Below, in pieces: positions 46,572 through 56,313 of a stretch of DNA of 64,000 bases (the stretch's first letter is position 1; each line of letters starts with the position of its first letter). The translations under genes and the position numbers were made by a program. Origin of the DNA: Salinisphaera sp. T31B1 (GTDB lineage Bacteria; Pseudomonadota; Gammaproteobacteria; Nevskiales; Salinisphaeraceae); the NCBI RefSeq assembly GCF_040361275.1, contig NZ_APNH01000002.1, positions 62,001-126,000 of the forward strand, given 5' to 3'. Below the pieces are notes generated by a model, which saw only the letters and a list, made by a program, of their open reading frames with translations, was not told the origin of the DNA and did no database searches.

Positions 46572-48098
46572 TCAGGCAATACTCGGCGCAGGCGTTTCGC
46601 TCGGCCGAAGATTCAGATAGGTCGCCGATCGGCCGTCGAAACGGCGTAGCTCGACCAAGATACCGCGCGCATGGCCCCATCGACGAACCGGTGGATATCC
46701 TCGCGGATATCCGGATCGATGAAGCGGGACTGGCTCGCGTCGATGATCAAATCGCCGCCTTCGGGTACGCCGCTCAGATAGCGCCGCAGTTCGTTGCGGT
46801 TGAGAAACGACACTTCGGTGTTCAACCGCGGCAGGGCATGTTGCCCGCTCCGGGTGAAGCGCAGCGCCGAACCATAGTTGGCACGTACCAGGAAATAGGT
46901 CGCGCAGACCAGCCCGATGAGTACGCCCTGTAACAGATCGGTCGCCAGAATCGCGCCGATCGTCACGATGAATGGCAGGAACCGCTGTCGGCCGAGCCGG
47001 TACTGGGCCGCGACCAGTGCCGGCCTGGTCAGCTTGTAGCCGGTGAACAGCAGCACTGCCGCGAGGCTGGCCTATGGTATCCACTCCAGCGCAAAGGCGG
47101 CGAACGCGACACTGGCCGTTAGCAGCACGCCACGCAAGAAGCTCGACAGTCGCGTACGACCGCCGGCCTGGACGTTGGCCGAGCTGCGCACGATCACGGC
47201 CGTCATCGGCAGGCCGCTGACCATATTGCCGATGCCCTGGGCGCCCAGTTCCCGGTGTGCGGGCATGGTCCGTCCGAGTGGATCCATAGCATCGACGGCC
47301 TCCACGCTGAGCAGCGTTTCTAGATTGGAGATCAGGGCGATCGTCGCCGCCACCCGGTAGTTCTCTGGCTGATTCCAGTGACTCCTACCCGGCAGGCGCA
47401 AGGCCTGTACGAGAGAGCCCGGGCCGTCCAGGTCCGACAGGGCAATATGCTGTTTGGCGGTCAATGCAAGGCCAGTGTCGGCGCCAGAGGCGAGCGCGCT
47501 GACGGCCATACCCAGACCGACGAGGACCAGCGGAGCTGGCACGGCGCGTAACGAAAGCGCTCTCGTAGGCGGCGAGAATCGCCACGCCGATGACGGTCAG
47601 CGCGACCGCTAGTGGCGAGATTGCGGCGGCCAGACTGGGCGGATCGAGCAGACTGGCATCGTTGTCTGCGGCATGCCCGAGCGCCAGTGGAATCTGGCTG
47701 CCGATCAGCAGCAGGCCGATAGCAGTCAGCATGCCCTTGATGACACCGCTGGGTATGAAGGCGCCGATGCCGCCAAGCCTGAGCAGGCCAAACGCCAGCT
47801 GAGCAAGCGCCGGCGATCACGGTCGCGAACAGCGGGCCGCCATAGCCGAACTGGTCGATCGCACCGAGCACGATCACCGTCAGCCCCGCGGCCGGACCGC
47901 TCACGCTTGGCTGGGAGCCGCTGGCAACGGATACGGCCGGCCCGCCGACCATGCCGGCAATCAGGCCGAAACAGGGGGCGCGCCGGGGGCGATCGCGATG
48001 CCAAGGCATAGAGGAATCGCCACCAAGAACACCACCATGCCGGCGCGCAGATCGCGGCCCAGATAACGCGTATCGAGCAAGGGTTTGGTTGAGAACAT
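46572..48098 (-). pseudogene. Decayed SulP anion/bicarbonate transporter
   Basis: Read on the minus strand from ATG 48098, the coding potential of a full SulP transporter (about 509 codons with STAS-like end) is present but split among frames. Shifts lie near 47965 (after APPVS), 47808 (before AQLAFGLL), 47555 (after ILAAYE) and 46672 (after VDGAM). An in-frame TAG sits at 47072-47074 after LEWIP, with ASLAAVLLF continuing in the same frame. Recognisable parts include [31 protein letters not shown] and QGIGNMVSGLPMTAVIVRSSAN. Neighbouring genes are intact, so this is likely true decay. Paired with a carbonic anhydrase, it was probably a bicarbonate importer. Confidence 0.9.
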
Positions 48099-48156
48099 CA
48101 ATAATCTCGCAGCCGGGCCGCAGCGGGCCCATGGTAAGTACGTCAGAAACGTTGAT

Positions 48157-48776
48157 TCAGGCGGCGACGGCCACGGGCGTGCGCACGTCGTCGGCGTGCT
48201 CGCAAACGGTTTCGAGCAGGCCGGACACGGTGGTATCGATCAGGCCATGCAGCCGGGGCGGCGACGCGGCCTCGCGAATGACGGATAGCGCTGCGAGCGC
48301 CTCTGCCTGGGCCATGACGTTCAGTTGCACCAGACGATCGATACGAGCGGTAAAGGGTTCGATACTTGCCAGTTCCCCGCGATGGGCGTCGTAGAGCGCA
48401 CGCAGGGGCGTGATATGCGCATCGACAGGCCTCAGCGCGGTCGGCTCGCATGCACAGGCGGCCGCCACGCCGCCACAGCCGGTATGGCCACAGATCACGA
48501 GTTGCGGCACGGCGAGCACGGACACTGCGTACTCGAGCACGCTCATGAAGCCGTGTCGTCGCGGGCGGCGAGATTGGCTACATTGCGATGGATGAGCAGA
48601 TCGGCCGGTGCGGCGTTGCATAGCTGTTCGGGCGGCACGCGGCTATCCGAACAGCCGATCCACAGCGCCTGCGGGGACTGGCGGTGGTTCAGACGGGCAA
48701 AGAAATCCGGATCTCGCGCCCGCATTTCGTCCGCCCAGGCCCGGTTTTCCAGAAGCAGCCGGTCACAGAATTGCAT
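48157..48776 (-). pseudogene. Beta-class carbonic anhydrase broken by one frameshift
   Basis: The first part (from ATG 48776) runs [14 protein letters not shown] to [10 protein letters not shown] and stops at 48543-48545. The second part continues in another frame from [12 protein letters not shown] to the end. The zinc ligands are present: Cys in [10 protein letters not shown], then His and Cys in VICGHTGCGG. One base is missing near 48546. The first stop overlaps an ATG of the second part (ATGA, 48543-48546), so re-initiation could make two half-proteins. It lies just upstream of the SulP pseudogene on the same strand. I call it inactive but flag the overlap. Confidence 0.82.
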
Positions 48777-48974
48777 GATGATTTGCTTTTGCTGGTCACC
48801 AGTGACAACGACTCCTCGTTGTTCGGCGGACCGCCAGGCGGCCTCCCGCAAAAGACCGACGGCCACGAACGACCGTCGGATATCACCATTGCCGACCGAT
48901 AAAAATCGGCAAGTTCAGCAATTTACACAGCGTCAGCAAAATTCTTCGTGGCTGTGGTGCAGTGAGCGCGAGTA

Positions 48975-50033
48975 TCAGCGGCCGCCATCGGCAGCCCAGG
49001 CCTGGGCCAGTGCGTGTGCGCCTTCGGCCAGGCCTGCCATGGCACCGTCTACCGCCCCGGCGAAATTCAGAAACCCGTGGATCATGGTCGGCATACGTCG
49101 GGCCCGCGCGGACACGCCTGCCGCTGCGAGTGCGGCGGCGTAGTCTTCGCCTTCGTCGCGCAGGGGGTCGAATCCGCCGGTGATCACCAGCGCTGGGGCC
49201 ACGCCGGCCAGTGGACCGAAGATCGGCGACACCCGTGGATCGGCATTGTCGAACCCGTCCGGAATATAGTGACCGCGAAACCAATCCATCGAGCTTTTTT
49301 CCAGAAGAAAGCCCTCGGCGAAGAGGAGAACCGATTCACGATCGCGGGTGAAATCGACGGCGGGGTAGTACAACAGTTGAAAGCACGGCGCGAGCCTGTC
49401 GTCCCGCGTGGCCTGGGCGACCCCGGCCGCAAGGTTGCCACCGGCGCTGTCTCCGCTGACCGCCAAGCGTGCCGGATCGATGGACCATTCAGTGGCCCGT
49501 TCGGCGATATCCCGGAACGCGGCGACCGAATCGTCCAGTGCTGTGGGCGCCGGATGCTCGGGGGCCAGGCGATAGTCCACGGAAACCACGACACAGCCGG
49601 CGCGCTCGGCCAGTACACGGCAGATTCCGTCGTGTGAATCCAGCGAGCCGAGTACGAACCCGCCACCGTGATAGAACACCAGGCCGGGCGCCGAGTCCCC
49701 GCAGCCGCTCGGGCGATAGACACGGGCGGGGATCGTCGTTCCGGCGCCGGCCACCTGGATGTCGGTGGTCGTCACCGGGGAATCGGGCGCGGGCGCGAGT
49801 ACCCGACACTGGGCATCCATCGTGTGCCGCTCTTCGCCCGGCGTACCGCCGCCCAGCCTGTCCGCACCGCGCAGGCGTTGCAGTTTGAGCAGAAGCTGGG
49901 TTTGTATGTCCAGCGTCTGGCCGTCGCGGACCAGCGGCCGACCGGCGAGCACCCGCAGAAGGCCGGCCGGCAGCCGCATCAATCCGCGTGCGAAGCCGCT
50001 CTCCACCCGTTGCGAAAACGATTCTCCACCCAT
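48975..50033 (-). CDS. HSL-family esterase/lipase
   Basis: This 352-residue alpha/beta hydrolase of the hormone-sensitive-lipase type has FYHGGGFVLGS (oxyanion motif, about residue 120) and SGDSAGGNLAA (nucleophile Ser, about 194). Asp in GGFDPLRDEG (about 289) and His in MIHGFLN (about 319) complete the triad. It probably hydrolyses short- to medium-chain esters in the cytoplasm. The first ~90 residues form a cap region. ATG 50033 is acceptable. The 198 bases between its stop and the carbonic anhydrase pseudogene show nothing recognisable. Confidence 0.9.
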   Translation of the reverse strand: MGGESFSQRVESGFARGLMRLPAGLLRVLAGRPLVRDGQTLDIQTQLLLKLQRLRGADRLGGGTPGEERHTMDAQCRVLAPAPDSPVTTTDIQVAGAGTTIPARVYRPSGCGDSAPGLVFYHGGGFVLGSLDSHDGICRVLAERAGCVVVSVDYRLAPEHPAPTALDDSVAAFRDIAERATEWSIDPARLAVSGDSAGGNLAAGVAQATRDDRLAPCFQLLYYPAVDFTRDRESVLLFAEGFLLEKSSMDWFRGHYIPDGFDNADPRVSPIFGPLAGVAPALVITGGFDPLRDEGEDYAAALAAAGVSARARRMPTMIHGFLNFAGAVDGAMAGLAEGAHALAQAWAADGGR

Positions 50034-50148
50034 GCAAACCCTCGTATTGATCGTCTGAGCATCGGCCGGTCACAACTGACCAGCCTCGTTGTCAGATGAG
50101 TCTAGCGGATATATCGAGTGCTTGCCGGGGCTGCGGCCCTGGTCGTTG

Positions 50149-50508
50149 TCAGTTTCGAAAGCCAGCCTCGAGTTCGTAGAAATCGATAGCCATGCCGGAC
50201 AACGGCTCACGCAACCGATCGAGTTCAGCTTTCGGGCCGTGGACTTCCATCCGCGTCAGTTCGGCGATCTGCTGGGCCTGTGTGAACAACTCGCCGACAT
50301 TGTCCAGATGGGCGAGCACGCCGTCCGCGCCGTCATAACCTTCCCGGCAGGTCGCCGTCTGGCCGTCGAAGAGAAAGCCGTAATACAGACAGCCCGGCTC
50401 CTTGGCGCTGGCCTCGACGAACCGGCCGACGAGCGCCTTGAACTCGTCCATGCGCTGCTCGGGTACGTTGAAATAAGGGGCGATTGAACAACAGTTGTCG
50501 TGGCTCAT
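50149..50508 (-). CDS. Antibiotic biosynthesis monooxygenase (ABM) domain protein
   Basis: This 119-residue single-domain ferredoxin-like protein begins with SIAPYFNVPEQRMDEFKALVGRFVEASAKEPGC, the usual ABM N-terminal strand-helix. GCLYYGFLFDG follows in place of the common E-x-x-x-Y segment. Such small dimeric proteins act as quinol monooxygenases, heme enzymes or are uncharacterised. ATG 50508 was chosen over 50583, which adds a Gly/Arg-rich stretch. It lies between two hydrolase genes on the same strand. Function unassigned. Confidence 0.72.
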   Translation of the reverse strand: MSHDNCCSIAPYFNVPEQRMDEFKALVGRFVEASAKEPGCLYYGFLFDGQTATCREGYDGADGVLAHLDNVGELFTQAQQIAELTRMEVHGPKAELDRLREPLSGMAIDFYELEAGFRN

Positions 50509-50589
50509 GTGGGCTCTCGTGGATAGCAGATCGAGCGGCCAGCATAGCCCACCGCAGGACCGGCCTCGCAAGCCGCGAATCACGGCGGG

Positions 50590-51543
50590 CTATCGATAGC
50601 GATCGGTGGCTTCGATCAGAGCCGACCGATTGCTGGCTTCGAATGCCGAATGCCCGGCATCCGGGGTGATGCGCAGGTCCGCTTCCGGCCAGGCGCGATG
50701 TAGATCCCAGGCGTTGGCCAGCGGGCAGACGACATCGTAGCGGCCGTGCACGATGGTCGCGGGGATATGCCGGATACGTTCGACCTGACGCAGCAGTTGG
50801 TCGTCGTATTCGAAGAACCCGCCGTGAACGAAGTAGTGGCATTCGATCCGGGCAAAGGCCAACGCAAAGCGATCGCCGGCCGTGGTGTCCATATAGCCGC
50901 GGTTGGGACGAATGAAACTGGTTGCGCCTTCCCAACTGGCCCAGGCACGCGCGGCGGCCCGCTGGAGCTCTGGGTCGTCGCTGGTCAGCCGGCGGTAATA
51001 GGCGCCCATCATGTCGCCACGCTCGACTGCAGGAATGAAATCGCGATAGGCCTCGAAGGCGTCGGGAAAGATTGCGCTGGCGCCTTGCTGGTAGAACCAC
51101 AGCATTTCTGCTCGACGGAGCATGAAAATGCCGCGTAGCACCAGTTCGGTCACGCGTTCGGGATGGGTCTGTGCATAGGCCAGGGCGAGCGTCGATCCCC
51201 AAGAGCCGCCGAAGACCTGCCAGGCTTCGATCTGCAGATCCGCGCGCAGGCGTTCAATGTCTTCGACGAGATCCCAGGTGGTGTTGTCGGTCAGTTCTGC
51301 ATGCGGGGTGGAACGTCCACAGCCGCGCTGGTCGAACAGCACGATCCGGTAGTGTGCCGGGTCGAAGAAACGGCGACTGGTCGGCCCGGCGCCGCCGCCG
51401 GGGCCGCCATGCAAGAACACGACCGGCTTGCCGTGCGGATTGCCGCACTGTTCGTAGTACAGCGTGTGGCGTTCGGATACGGCGAGCATGCCGCTGTCGA
51501 AGGGCTCGATCGGCGGGTACAGCGAGCGGTGGTCATCGTTCAT
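50590..51543 (-). CDS. pip: Proline iminopeptidase
   Basis: This 317-residue S33-family peptidase cleaves N-terminal proline from peptides. Motifs: FLHGGPGGGAGPTSRRFFDP (about residues 42-61), GGSWGSTLALAYAQ (nucleophile Ser about 112), Asp in HGRYDVVCP (about 268) and His in AGHSAFE (about 296). Together with YRIVLFDQRGCGRSTPH these are diagnostic of Pip. ATG 51543 is chosen over 51585. Cytoplasmic. It lies 60 bases downstream of the membrane transporter gene and may belong to the end of the same transcript. Confidence 0.94.
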   Translation of the reverse strand: MNDDHRSLYPPIEPFDSGMLAVSERHTLYYEQCGNPHGKPVVFLHGGPGGGAGPTSRRFFDPAHYRIVLFDQRGCGRSTPHAELTDNTTWDLVEDIERLRADLQIEAWQVFGGSWGSTLALAYAQTHPERVTELVLRGIFMLRRAEMLWFYQQGASAIFPDAFEAYRDFIPAVERGDMMGAYYRRLTSDDPELQRAAARAWASWEGATSFIRPNRGYMDTTAGDRFALAFARIECHYFVHGGFFEYDDQLLRQVERIRHIPATIVHGRYDVVCPLANAWDLHRAWPEADLRITPDAGHSAFEASNRSALIEATDRYR

Positions 51544-51603
51544 GGGCGATCGGCCGGTGCAAAAGCGACAGGCTATCAGCTGCACATACGTCTGCCAGCA
51601 GGT

Positions 51604-52926
51604 TCAGGGCATCAGTCCCCAGGTCAGTGAGGCGGCCAACAGCGAGGCGAGGGTGAGCGCACAAAGTGACAGCCGCCCGCTCCAGACCACGGATACCAGC
51701 CGGTTGTCGTAGCCGGTCAGTCGCTGAATGAGCAGGGCGTTTGCGGAATAGGGCGTGCCTGCAATCGTCAGCCCCCAGCCGCAGACCATTGCCACAGCCA
51801 GACCCAGCCCGGCATCGGCCGGCCAGAGCTGGCTGGCCAGGCCGCCGATCAGCGTCACGCCGATGATCGGGTTCACCCCCAGCATGCCGCCCCCGAACAA
51901 CAGCCAGGGAACACTCAAGGCGATCAGGGGCAGCAGCACGCCGGGCAGATCGAAGCCCACCCCGACCCATGTCGAGACGAACCCGCTGACCGCAGAGCCG
52001 ATGAAAGCCGACCCGCCGATGATGGCCAGTTCGTTGCCGATGTTATCCAGCGCCGGGAACCGCGGACGGCCGGGGGTGGCCAGGATGCCGATGGCCACGA
52101 TAACAAGACAGCTGGTGGTGACCGCACGCGCATAGGCGATGTCGGTGACCGTGCGCAGCACATAGGTGCCCAGGCAGATCAGGCCGATACACAATGCGAA
52201 GAACAGCCAGGCGCGCAATACGCTGAAGCCGTCCAGACGTGTGCGCGGGATATCGGTTGCCGGCTCGGCTTCGCGGAACACCGTGCCGAGCAGTAGATAG
52301 GCAGCGGCCAGGGGAAAGGTCAGGCTGATCAGCTGCCAGCCGTGAATACCGGGAACCAGGGTGAGGGTCAGCACGACCGCGATCGACAGCGGCGAACAGA
52401 GCGAGGCCGAGCCGAAGCCGCGCAGCACCGCGCGGGCCGCGTTGCGGGTGCCCGGCGAATCACCGTGGGTACGGATCTCGCGTCCGACGAGCGTACCGAT
52501 GACGCTCACCGAGCCGAAATTCATGGGCACAGCCAGAAACAGGCTGCCGAAGGTAATGCTCAGGTAGCGTGTCAGCGCATGCCCGGCAAACAGATGCTCG
52601 GACAGAATCGCCAGATGACGTGAGCGTGAAAGCACCGCGGCAAGCAGCATCACGGTAATCAGCAGCGAGGCCAGGCGCGTGAGTGTCGTGGCGGCCGGCA
52701 TGAGCGTGGCCGGCTGGAAGACCAGGGTCGCAATGGCGATAACCACTACCAGGCAGATCAGCACCCTCGGAATAGGCTTGAGCGTGCTCCAGGCCAGGCC
52801 GATGGCCAGCACCGCGGCGGGCGCACCGATCAATGCGGGTAGCGGCGTGATGCCGATTACGCCCGACAGCACCACGAGATAGGCCAGCGCGCTGCGCGCG
52901 CTGGCCTTGCCTGTCGTACCCTGCAC
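51604..52926 (-). CDS. Unclassified polytopic membrane transporter
   Basis: This 440-residue protein has about 11-12 hydrophobic helices in two similar halves, each with a Gly/Asn-rich segment: AVPMNFGSVSVIGTLVGREI in the first and GGGMLGVNPIIGVTLIGG in the second. The layout recalls ion-transporter-superfamily permeases (GntP, CitM, DctM-like), but no specific family is recognised. It starts at GTG 52926, 18 bases after the CoA-transferase subunit B gene, so it is probably the fifth gene of the TRAP operon. It may export or exchange a product of the imported acid; this is inference. Confidence 0.7.
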   Translation of the reverse strand: MQGTTGKASARSALAYLVVLSGVIGITPLPALIGAPAAVLAIGLAWSTLKPIPRVLICLVVVIAIATLVFQPATLMPAATTLTRLASLLITVMLLAAVLSRSRHLAILSEHLFAGHALTRYLSITFGSLFLAVPMNFGSVSVIGTLVGREIRTHGDSPGTRNAARAVLRGFGSASLCSPLSIAVVLTLTLVPGIHGWQLISLTFPLAAAYLLLGTVFREAEPATDIPRTRLDGFSVLRAWLFFALCIGLICLGTYVLRTVTDIAYARAVTTSCLVIVAIGILATPGRPRFPALDNIGNELAIIGGSAFIGSAVSGFVSTWVGVGFDLPGVLLPLIALSVPWLLFGGGMLGVNPIIGVTLIGGLASQLWPADAGLGLAVAMVCGWGLTIAGTPYSANALLIQRLTGYDNRLVSVVWSGRLSLCALTLASLLAASLTWGLMP

Positions 52927-52944
52927 GGTGATCGGGCGAGCCGT

Positions 52945-53586
52945 CTAGCGTGCCGGCAGCAGTTTGGTGCCGGTAACGGCCTGCACGTCGTCGAAGGTGT
53001 TGCCTTCGAACAGTTCCACCACGCGAAGGCCCTGGTCGACGACCTCGATCACGGCCAGATCGGTATAGATACGCTTGACCACGCCGGTGCCGGTCAACGG
53101 GTAGGTGCACTGGTCCAGAATCTTGGGCTGGCCATCCTTGGTGGTGTGGCGCATCAGCACATAGACCGCCTTGGCGCCGACCGACAGATCCATCGCACCG
53201 CCGACGGCCGGCGGATACTTTTCGTTATCGGTCGCCCAGTTGGCCAGGTCGCCGGTGGCCGATACCTGGAAGCCGCCCAGCACCGCGATATCCAGATGGC
53301 CGCCGCGCATCATGGCGAACGAGTCGGCCGTATCGAAATAGCAGCCGCCCTTGATCAGGGTGACATACTGCTTGGCGGCGTTGATCAGGTCCGGGTCCTC
53401 GGTCCCCGGCGCCGGCGTCGGGCCGACACCGAGAATGCCGTTCTCGCTGTGATAGATCACCTCGCGGCCTTCCGGCACGTAGTTGGCAACCATCACGGGC
53501 ATGCCGATGCCCAGGTTCACATAGCTGGCATCCGGAATATCCAGTGCCAGTCGTTCGGCCATCTGTGGGGGGGTGAGGCTGTTCAC
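52945..53586 (-). CDS. 3-oxoacid CoA-transferase, subunit B
   Basis: This 213-residue beta subunit carries the catalytic Glu48 in HSENGILGVG. LNLGIGMP-like VNLGIGMPVMVANYV precedes it, and GGAMDLSVGAKAV follows. It moves CoA from succinyl-CoA (or another acyl-CoA) to a 3-oxo acid. Succinyl-CoA:acetoacetate (ScoB/AtoA) and 3-oxoadipate (PcaJ) types cannot be separated by eye. GTG 53586 overlaps the subunit A stop (GTGA). The gene is in the TRAP operon. Confidence 0.92.
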   Translation of the reverse strand: MNSLTPPQMAERLALDIPDASYVNLGIGMPVMVANYVPEGREVIYHSENGILGVGPTPAPGTEDPDLINAAKQYVTLIKGGCYFDTADSFAMMRGGHLDIAVLGGFQVSATGDLANWATDNEKYPPAVGGAMDLSVGAKAVYVLMRHTTKDGQPKILDQCTYPLTGTGVVKRIYTDLAVIEVVDQGLRVVELFEGNTFDDVQAVTGTKLLPAR

Positions 53587-54257
53587 GTAAGGCTCCCTTC
53601 CTGGGCGACGACACGGTCGACGAACACGCCGGGCGTGGCCACGCTTTCCGGATCCAGTTCGCCGAGTTCGACGATATGTTCGACTTCGGCGACGGTGACC
53701 GTGGCAGCCATGGCCATCACCGGGTTGAAGTTTCGGCCGGCCGAGTTATAAGCCAGGTTTCCCCAGCGGTCGCCCTTGTGGGCCTTGACCAGCGCGAATT
53801 CCGCGGCCAGCGGATATTCGAAGACGTAACCGCGCCCGTCGATCTCGCGGGTCTCCTTGCCGTCGGCCATCTTGGTGCCATAGCCGGTCGGTGTGAAGAA
53901 GCCGCCCAGACCTGCGCCAGCAGCACGCATGCGTTCGGCGAACGTGCCCTGCGGGATGAGCTCCAGCTCGATGGCATCTTCCTCGAACAGACGTTCGAAC
54001 CAGATCGAACCCTGCGAGCGCGGGTAACTGCACACCACCTTGGACACCAGGCGATCCCGTAGCAGGGCGGCAATGCCCTGTTCGGCTACGCCGGCATTGT
54101 TGGAGATGATGGTCAGATCGTCGGCGCCGTGAACACGCAGCGCCTCGATCAGTTCGAAGGGAATACCCGAACTGCCGAACCCACCGATCATCACTGCGTC
54201 GCCGGGTTTGACCCCGGCGATCGCCTCGGCCATGGAGGCCACTCGTTTATCAATCAT
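53583..54257 (-). CDS. 3-oxoacid CoA-transferase, subunit A
   Basis: This 224-residue alpha subunit has the glycine-rich segment GDAVMIGGFGSSGIPFELIEAL (about residues 19-40). SNNAGVAEQGIAALL and GGFFTPTGYGTKMADGKE also fit the family. It forms an alpha2-beta2 enzyme with the next gene, whose start overlaps its stop by 4 bases. It lies 29 bases downstream of the fused TRAP permease, which ties CoA activation to uptake of an organic acid. Confidence 0.92.
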   Translation of the reverse strand: MIDKRVASMAEAIAGVKPGDAVMIGGFGSSGIPFELIEALRVHGADDLTIISNNAGVAEQGIAALLRDRLVSKVVCSYPRSQGSIWFERLFEEDAIELELIPQGTFAERMRAAGAGLGGFFTPTGYGTKMADGKETREIDGRGYVFEYPLAAEFALVKAHKGDRWGNLAYNSAGRNFNPVMAMAATVTVAEVEHIVELGELDPESVATPGVFVDRVVAQEGSLT

Positions 54258-54286
54258 CGATATTCCTTACGCTCTTGAACACTGTG

Positions 54287-56290
54287 TCAGGGCGAGACCG
54301 GCTGGTCCTCGGCGGCCTGTCGTTCGGCTTTTTCCTCGGCCAGGCGCTGCGAAGCCTTGGAGCCGAGCCGCCCGCCGAGGGCGAAGTCGGCGATATAGAT
54401 CAGCGCGATGATGGCAAAGCCGATGAGATCGCTGTAGCCCTCGGGATAGATCAACCCGGCGCCGGCGGCCAACACCACGAAGCGCATCGCCATGTTGATC
54501 GAGCCGACCCGGTAGAGATAGCCCTCCAGCGCGGCGGCGACCATCCACACGGCGACGACAGCCGTGATCGCCGACGGGACGATATGCCAGATATCGCCCT
54601 GCAGGATCAGTGCCGGGTTGGTCACGAACAGGAACGGCAGCACGAACAGCACGCTGCCCAGACGCATGGCGTACAGCCCGGTCCGGGTGGCGTTGGACTT
54701 GGCCACGCCCGACGCGGTGATCGCCGCCAATGCCACCGGCGGCGTGATGTAGGACATCATCCCCCAGTAGAGGATGAACAGATGGCTGGCCAGCGGATTG
54801 AGCCCGGCCTGGACCAGCGCCGGGGCCAGCAGAATCGACAGGAAGATATAGCAGGCGCTCACTGTCATGCCCATGCCCAGCACGAAGCTGGTCACTGCAC
54901 CCGCGGCGAGCATCAGCGGGATGCTGCCGTCAGCATAGAGCAGGAGCTCGCGCGAAAACGCACCGGCCACGCCGGTATAGGACAACCCGCCCACGACCAG
55001 ACCGATGCCGGCCAGAATCGAAACCAGATTGGCCACGCTGCTGGTCAGGTTGAGCAGCAGATATTGCAGCCGGTCCCAGTTGAGCCGGTGGCTCTTCTTG
55101 AAGACGGCGATTACCAGCAACACGGCCGTCGCGTAATAGGGCGCATAGGCGTCCAGCCGCATGAAAAGCAGCATGTAGATCAGCATTGCCAGACTGAATA
55201 GGTACGGCCAGCCCACCTTGAGCGTGTCCCAGACCTTGGGAATCTCGGATTCCGGCATGCCGATAAGCCCGCGGCGGGCGGCATAGGCATCGACCTGGAA
55301 CAGCAGGGCCAGATAGAACAGCAGCGCCGGCAAGAACGCCGCAATCATGACCTCGGAGTAGGGAACGCTCAAGAACGAGGCCATGATGAAGGCCACCGCG
55401 CCCATGACCGGGGGCATCAGGGTGGCACCGGTCGACGCACAGGCTTCGATCGCCCCTGCGTAATGGGGTGGATAACCCGAGCGTTTCATGGTCGGAATGG
55501 TGATCGGGCCGGTGGTCAGGATGTTCGAGATCACGCTGCCCGACAGGCTGCCCAGAATGCCGCTGGACAGGACCGAGACTTTCGCCGGACCACCGCGGCT
55601 GCGGCCCATCAGGGCCATGGCGAAATCCATGAAGAAATCGCCGCCGCCGGTCACGGTCAAGGCCGCGCCGAACACCACGAAGCCGATCACCAGATTGGCA
55701 ACCACCTGCATCGGGATGCCGATGACCGACTCCACACCGAGCACGTGGGCCCGAATGGTCTCACCGAACCCGTACTGGGTGCCCCAGAGAAAGCCGGGCA
55801 TGTGATCGGCATACAGCGGAAACGTGCCGAACAGCAGCGCGACCATGAGCAGCGGAAAGCCGCCACATCGACGCGTGCCTTCCAGAATCAGTGCGAGCAT
55901 GACCCCGGAGGCGATGGTGGCTTCGATCGGCGCCGAGAAATCCCAGCCTTCCTGAATGATCTGCAGACCGTGCTGGCCGAGATAGATTGCCGGCACGATG
56001 GCAGCGACCGCCAACACCCAGTCATACAGCGGAACGTGCCCCTTGGCGCCGTCCCAGGCCGGGTAATACAGAAAGGTCGCCGCCAGGAATATCCCGATCA
56101 GATAGTACAGAAACGAGTTGCCCAACGGCTGAAAGCCGGCCAGGCCCAGAGTGAACGTCTGGTTGATGGTCAGCAGCAGGCCGATGGTGCCCAGTGCCAG
56201 TACCGTCCAATAGGACACGCCACGCAGACGGCTGGCGGATTTTTCGGCAGCCAGCGAGATCTCGGTCGCGGATAGGGGTTTCGAAGCCAT
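54287..56290 (-). CDS. TRAP transporter fused permease (small and large subunits)
   Basis: This ~667-residue polytopic protein joins DctQ-like helices (first ~170 residues) to a DctM-like domain of the TAXI-associated 4TM/12TM type. Motifs include GGDFFMDFAMALMGRSRGGPAKVSVLSSGILGSLSGSVISNILTTG and MPPVMGAVAFIMASFLSVPY. It imports a carboxylate using a sodium gradient together with a TAXI binding protein. ATG 56290 is used; GTG 56296 with GGAG 4 bases upstream is also possible. A terminator lies between it and the binding protein gene. Confidence 0.93.
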   Translation of the reverse strand: MASKPLSATEISLAAEKSASRLRGVSYWTVLALGTIGLLLTINQTFTLGLAGFQPLGNSFLYYLIGIFLAATFLYYPAWDGAKGHVPLYDWVLAVAAIVPAIYLGQHGLQIIQEGWDFSAPIEATIASGVMLALILEGTRRCGGFPLLMVALLFGTFPLYADHMPGFLWGTQYGFGETIRAHVLGVESVIGIPMQVVANLVIGFVVFGAALTVTGGGDFFMDFAMALMGRSRGGPAKVSVLSSGILGSLSGSVISNILTTGPITIPTMKRSGYPPHYAGAIEACASTGATLMPPVMGAVAFIMASFLSVPYSEVMIAAFLPALLFYLALLFQVDAYAARRGLIGMPESEIPKVWDTLKVGWPYLFSLAMLIYMLLFMRLDAYAPYYATAVLLVIAVFKKSHRLNWDRLQYLLLNLTSSVANLVSILAGIGLVVGGLSYTGVAGAFSRELLLYADGSIPLMLAAGAVTSFVLGMGMTVSACYIFLSILLAPALVQAGLNPLASHLFILYWGMMSYITPPVALAAITASGVAKSNATRTGLYAMRLGSVLFVLPFLFVTNPALILQGDIWHIVPSAITAVVAVWMVAAALEGYLYRVGSINMAMRFVVLAAGAGLIYPEGYSDLIGFAIIALIYIADFALGGRLGSKASQRLAEEKAERQAAEDQPVSP

Positions 56291-56313
56291 GATCACGATA
56301 CTCCGACAGTTTG

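Noticed and set aside
47461-48132. A 223-codon frame and several others over 46.6-48.1 kb read as separate genes
   Set aside because: They are parts of one SulP gene joined by frameshifts; read through other parts they give low-complexity Arg-rich sequence.
48325-49143. 272-codon plus-strand frame across the carbonic anhydrase region
   Set aside because: No motif match and very high Arg, Ser and Ala; the carbonic anhydrase motifs read on the other strand.
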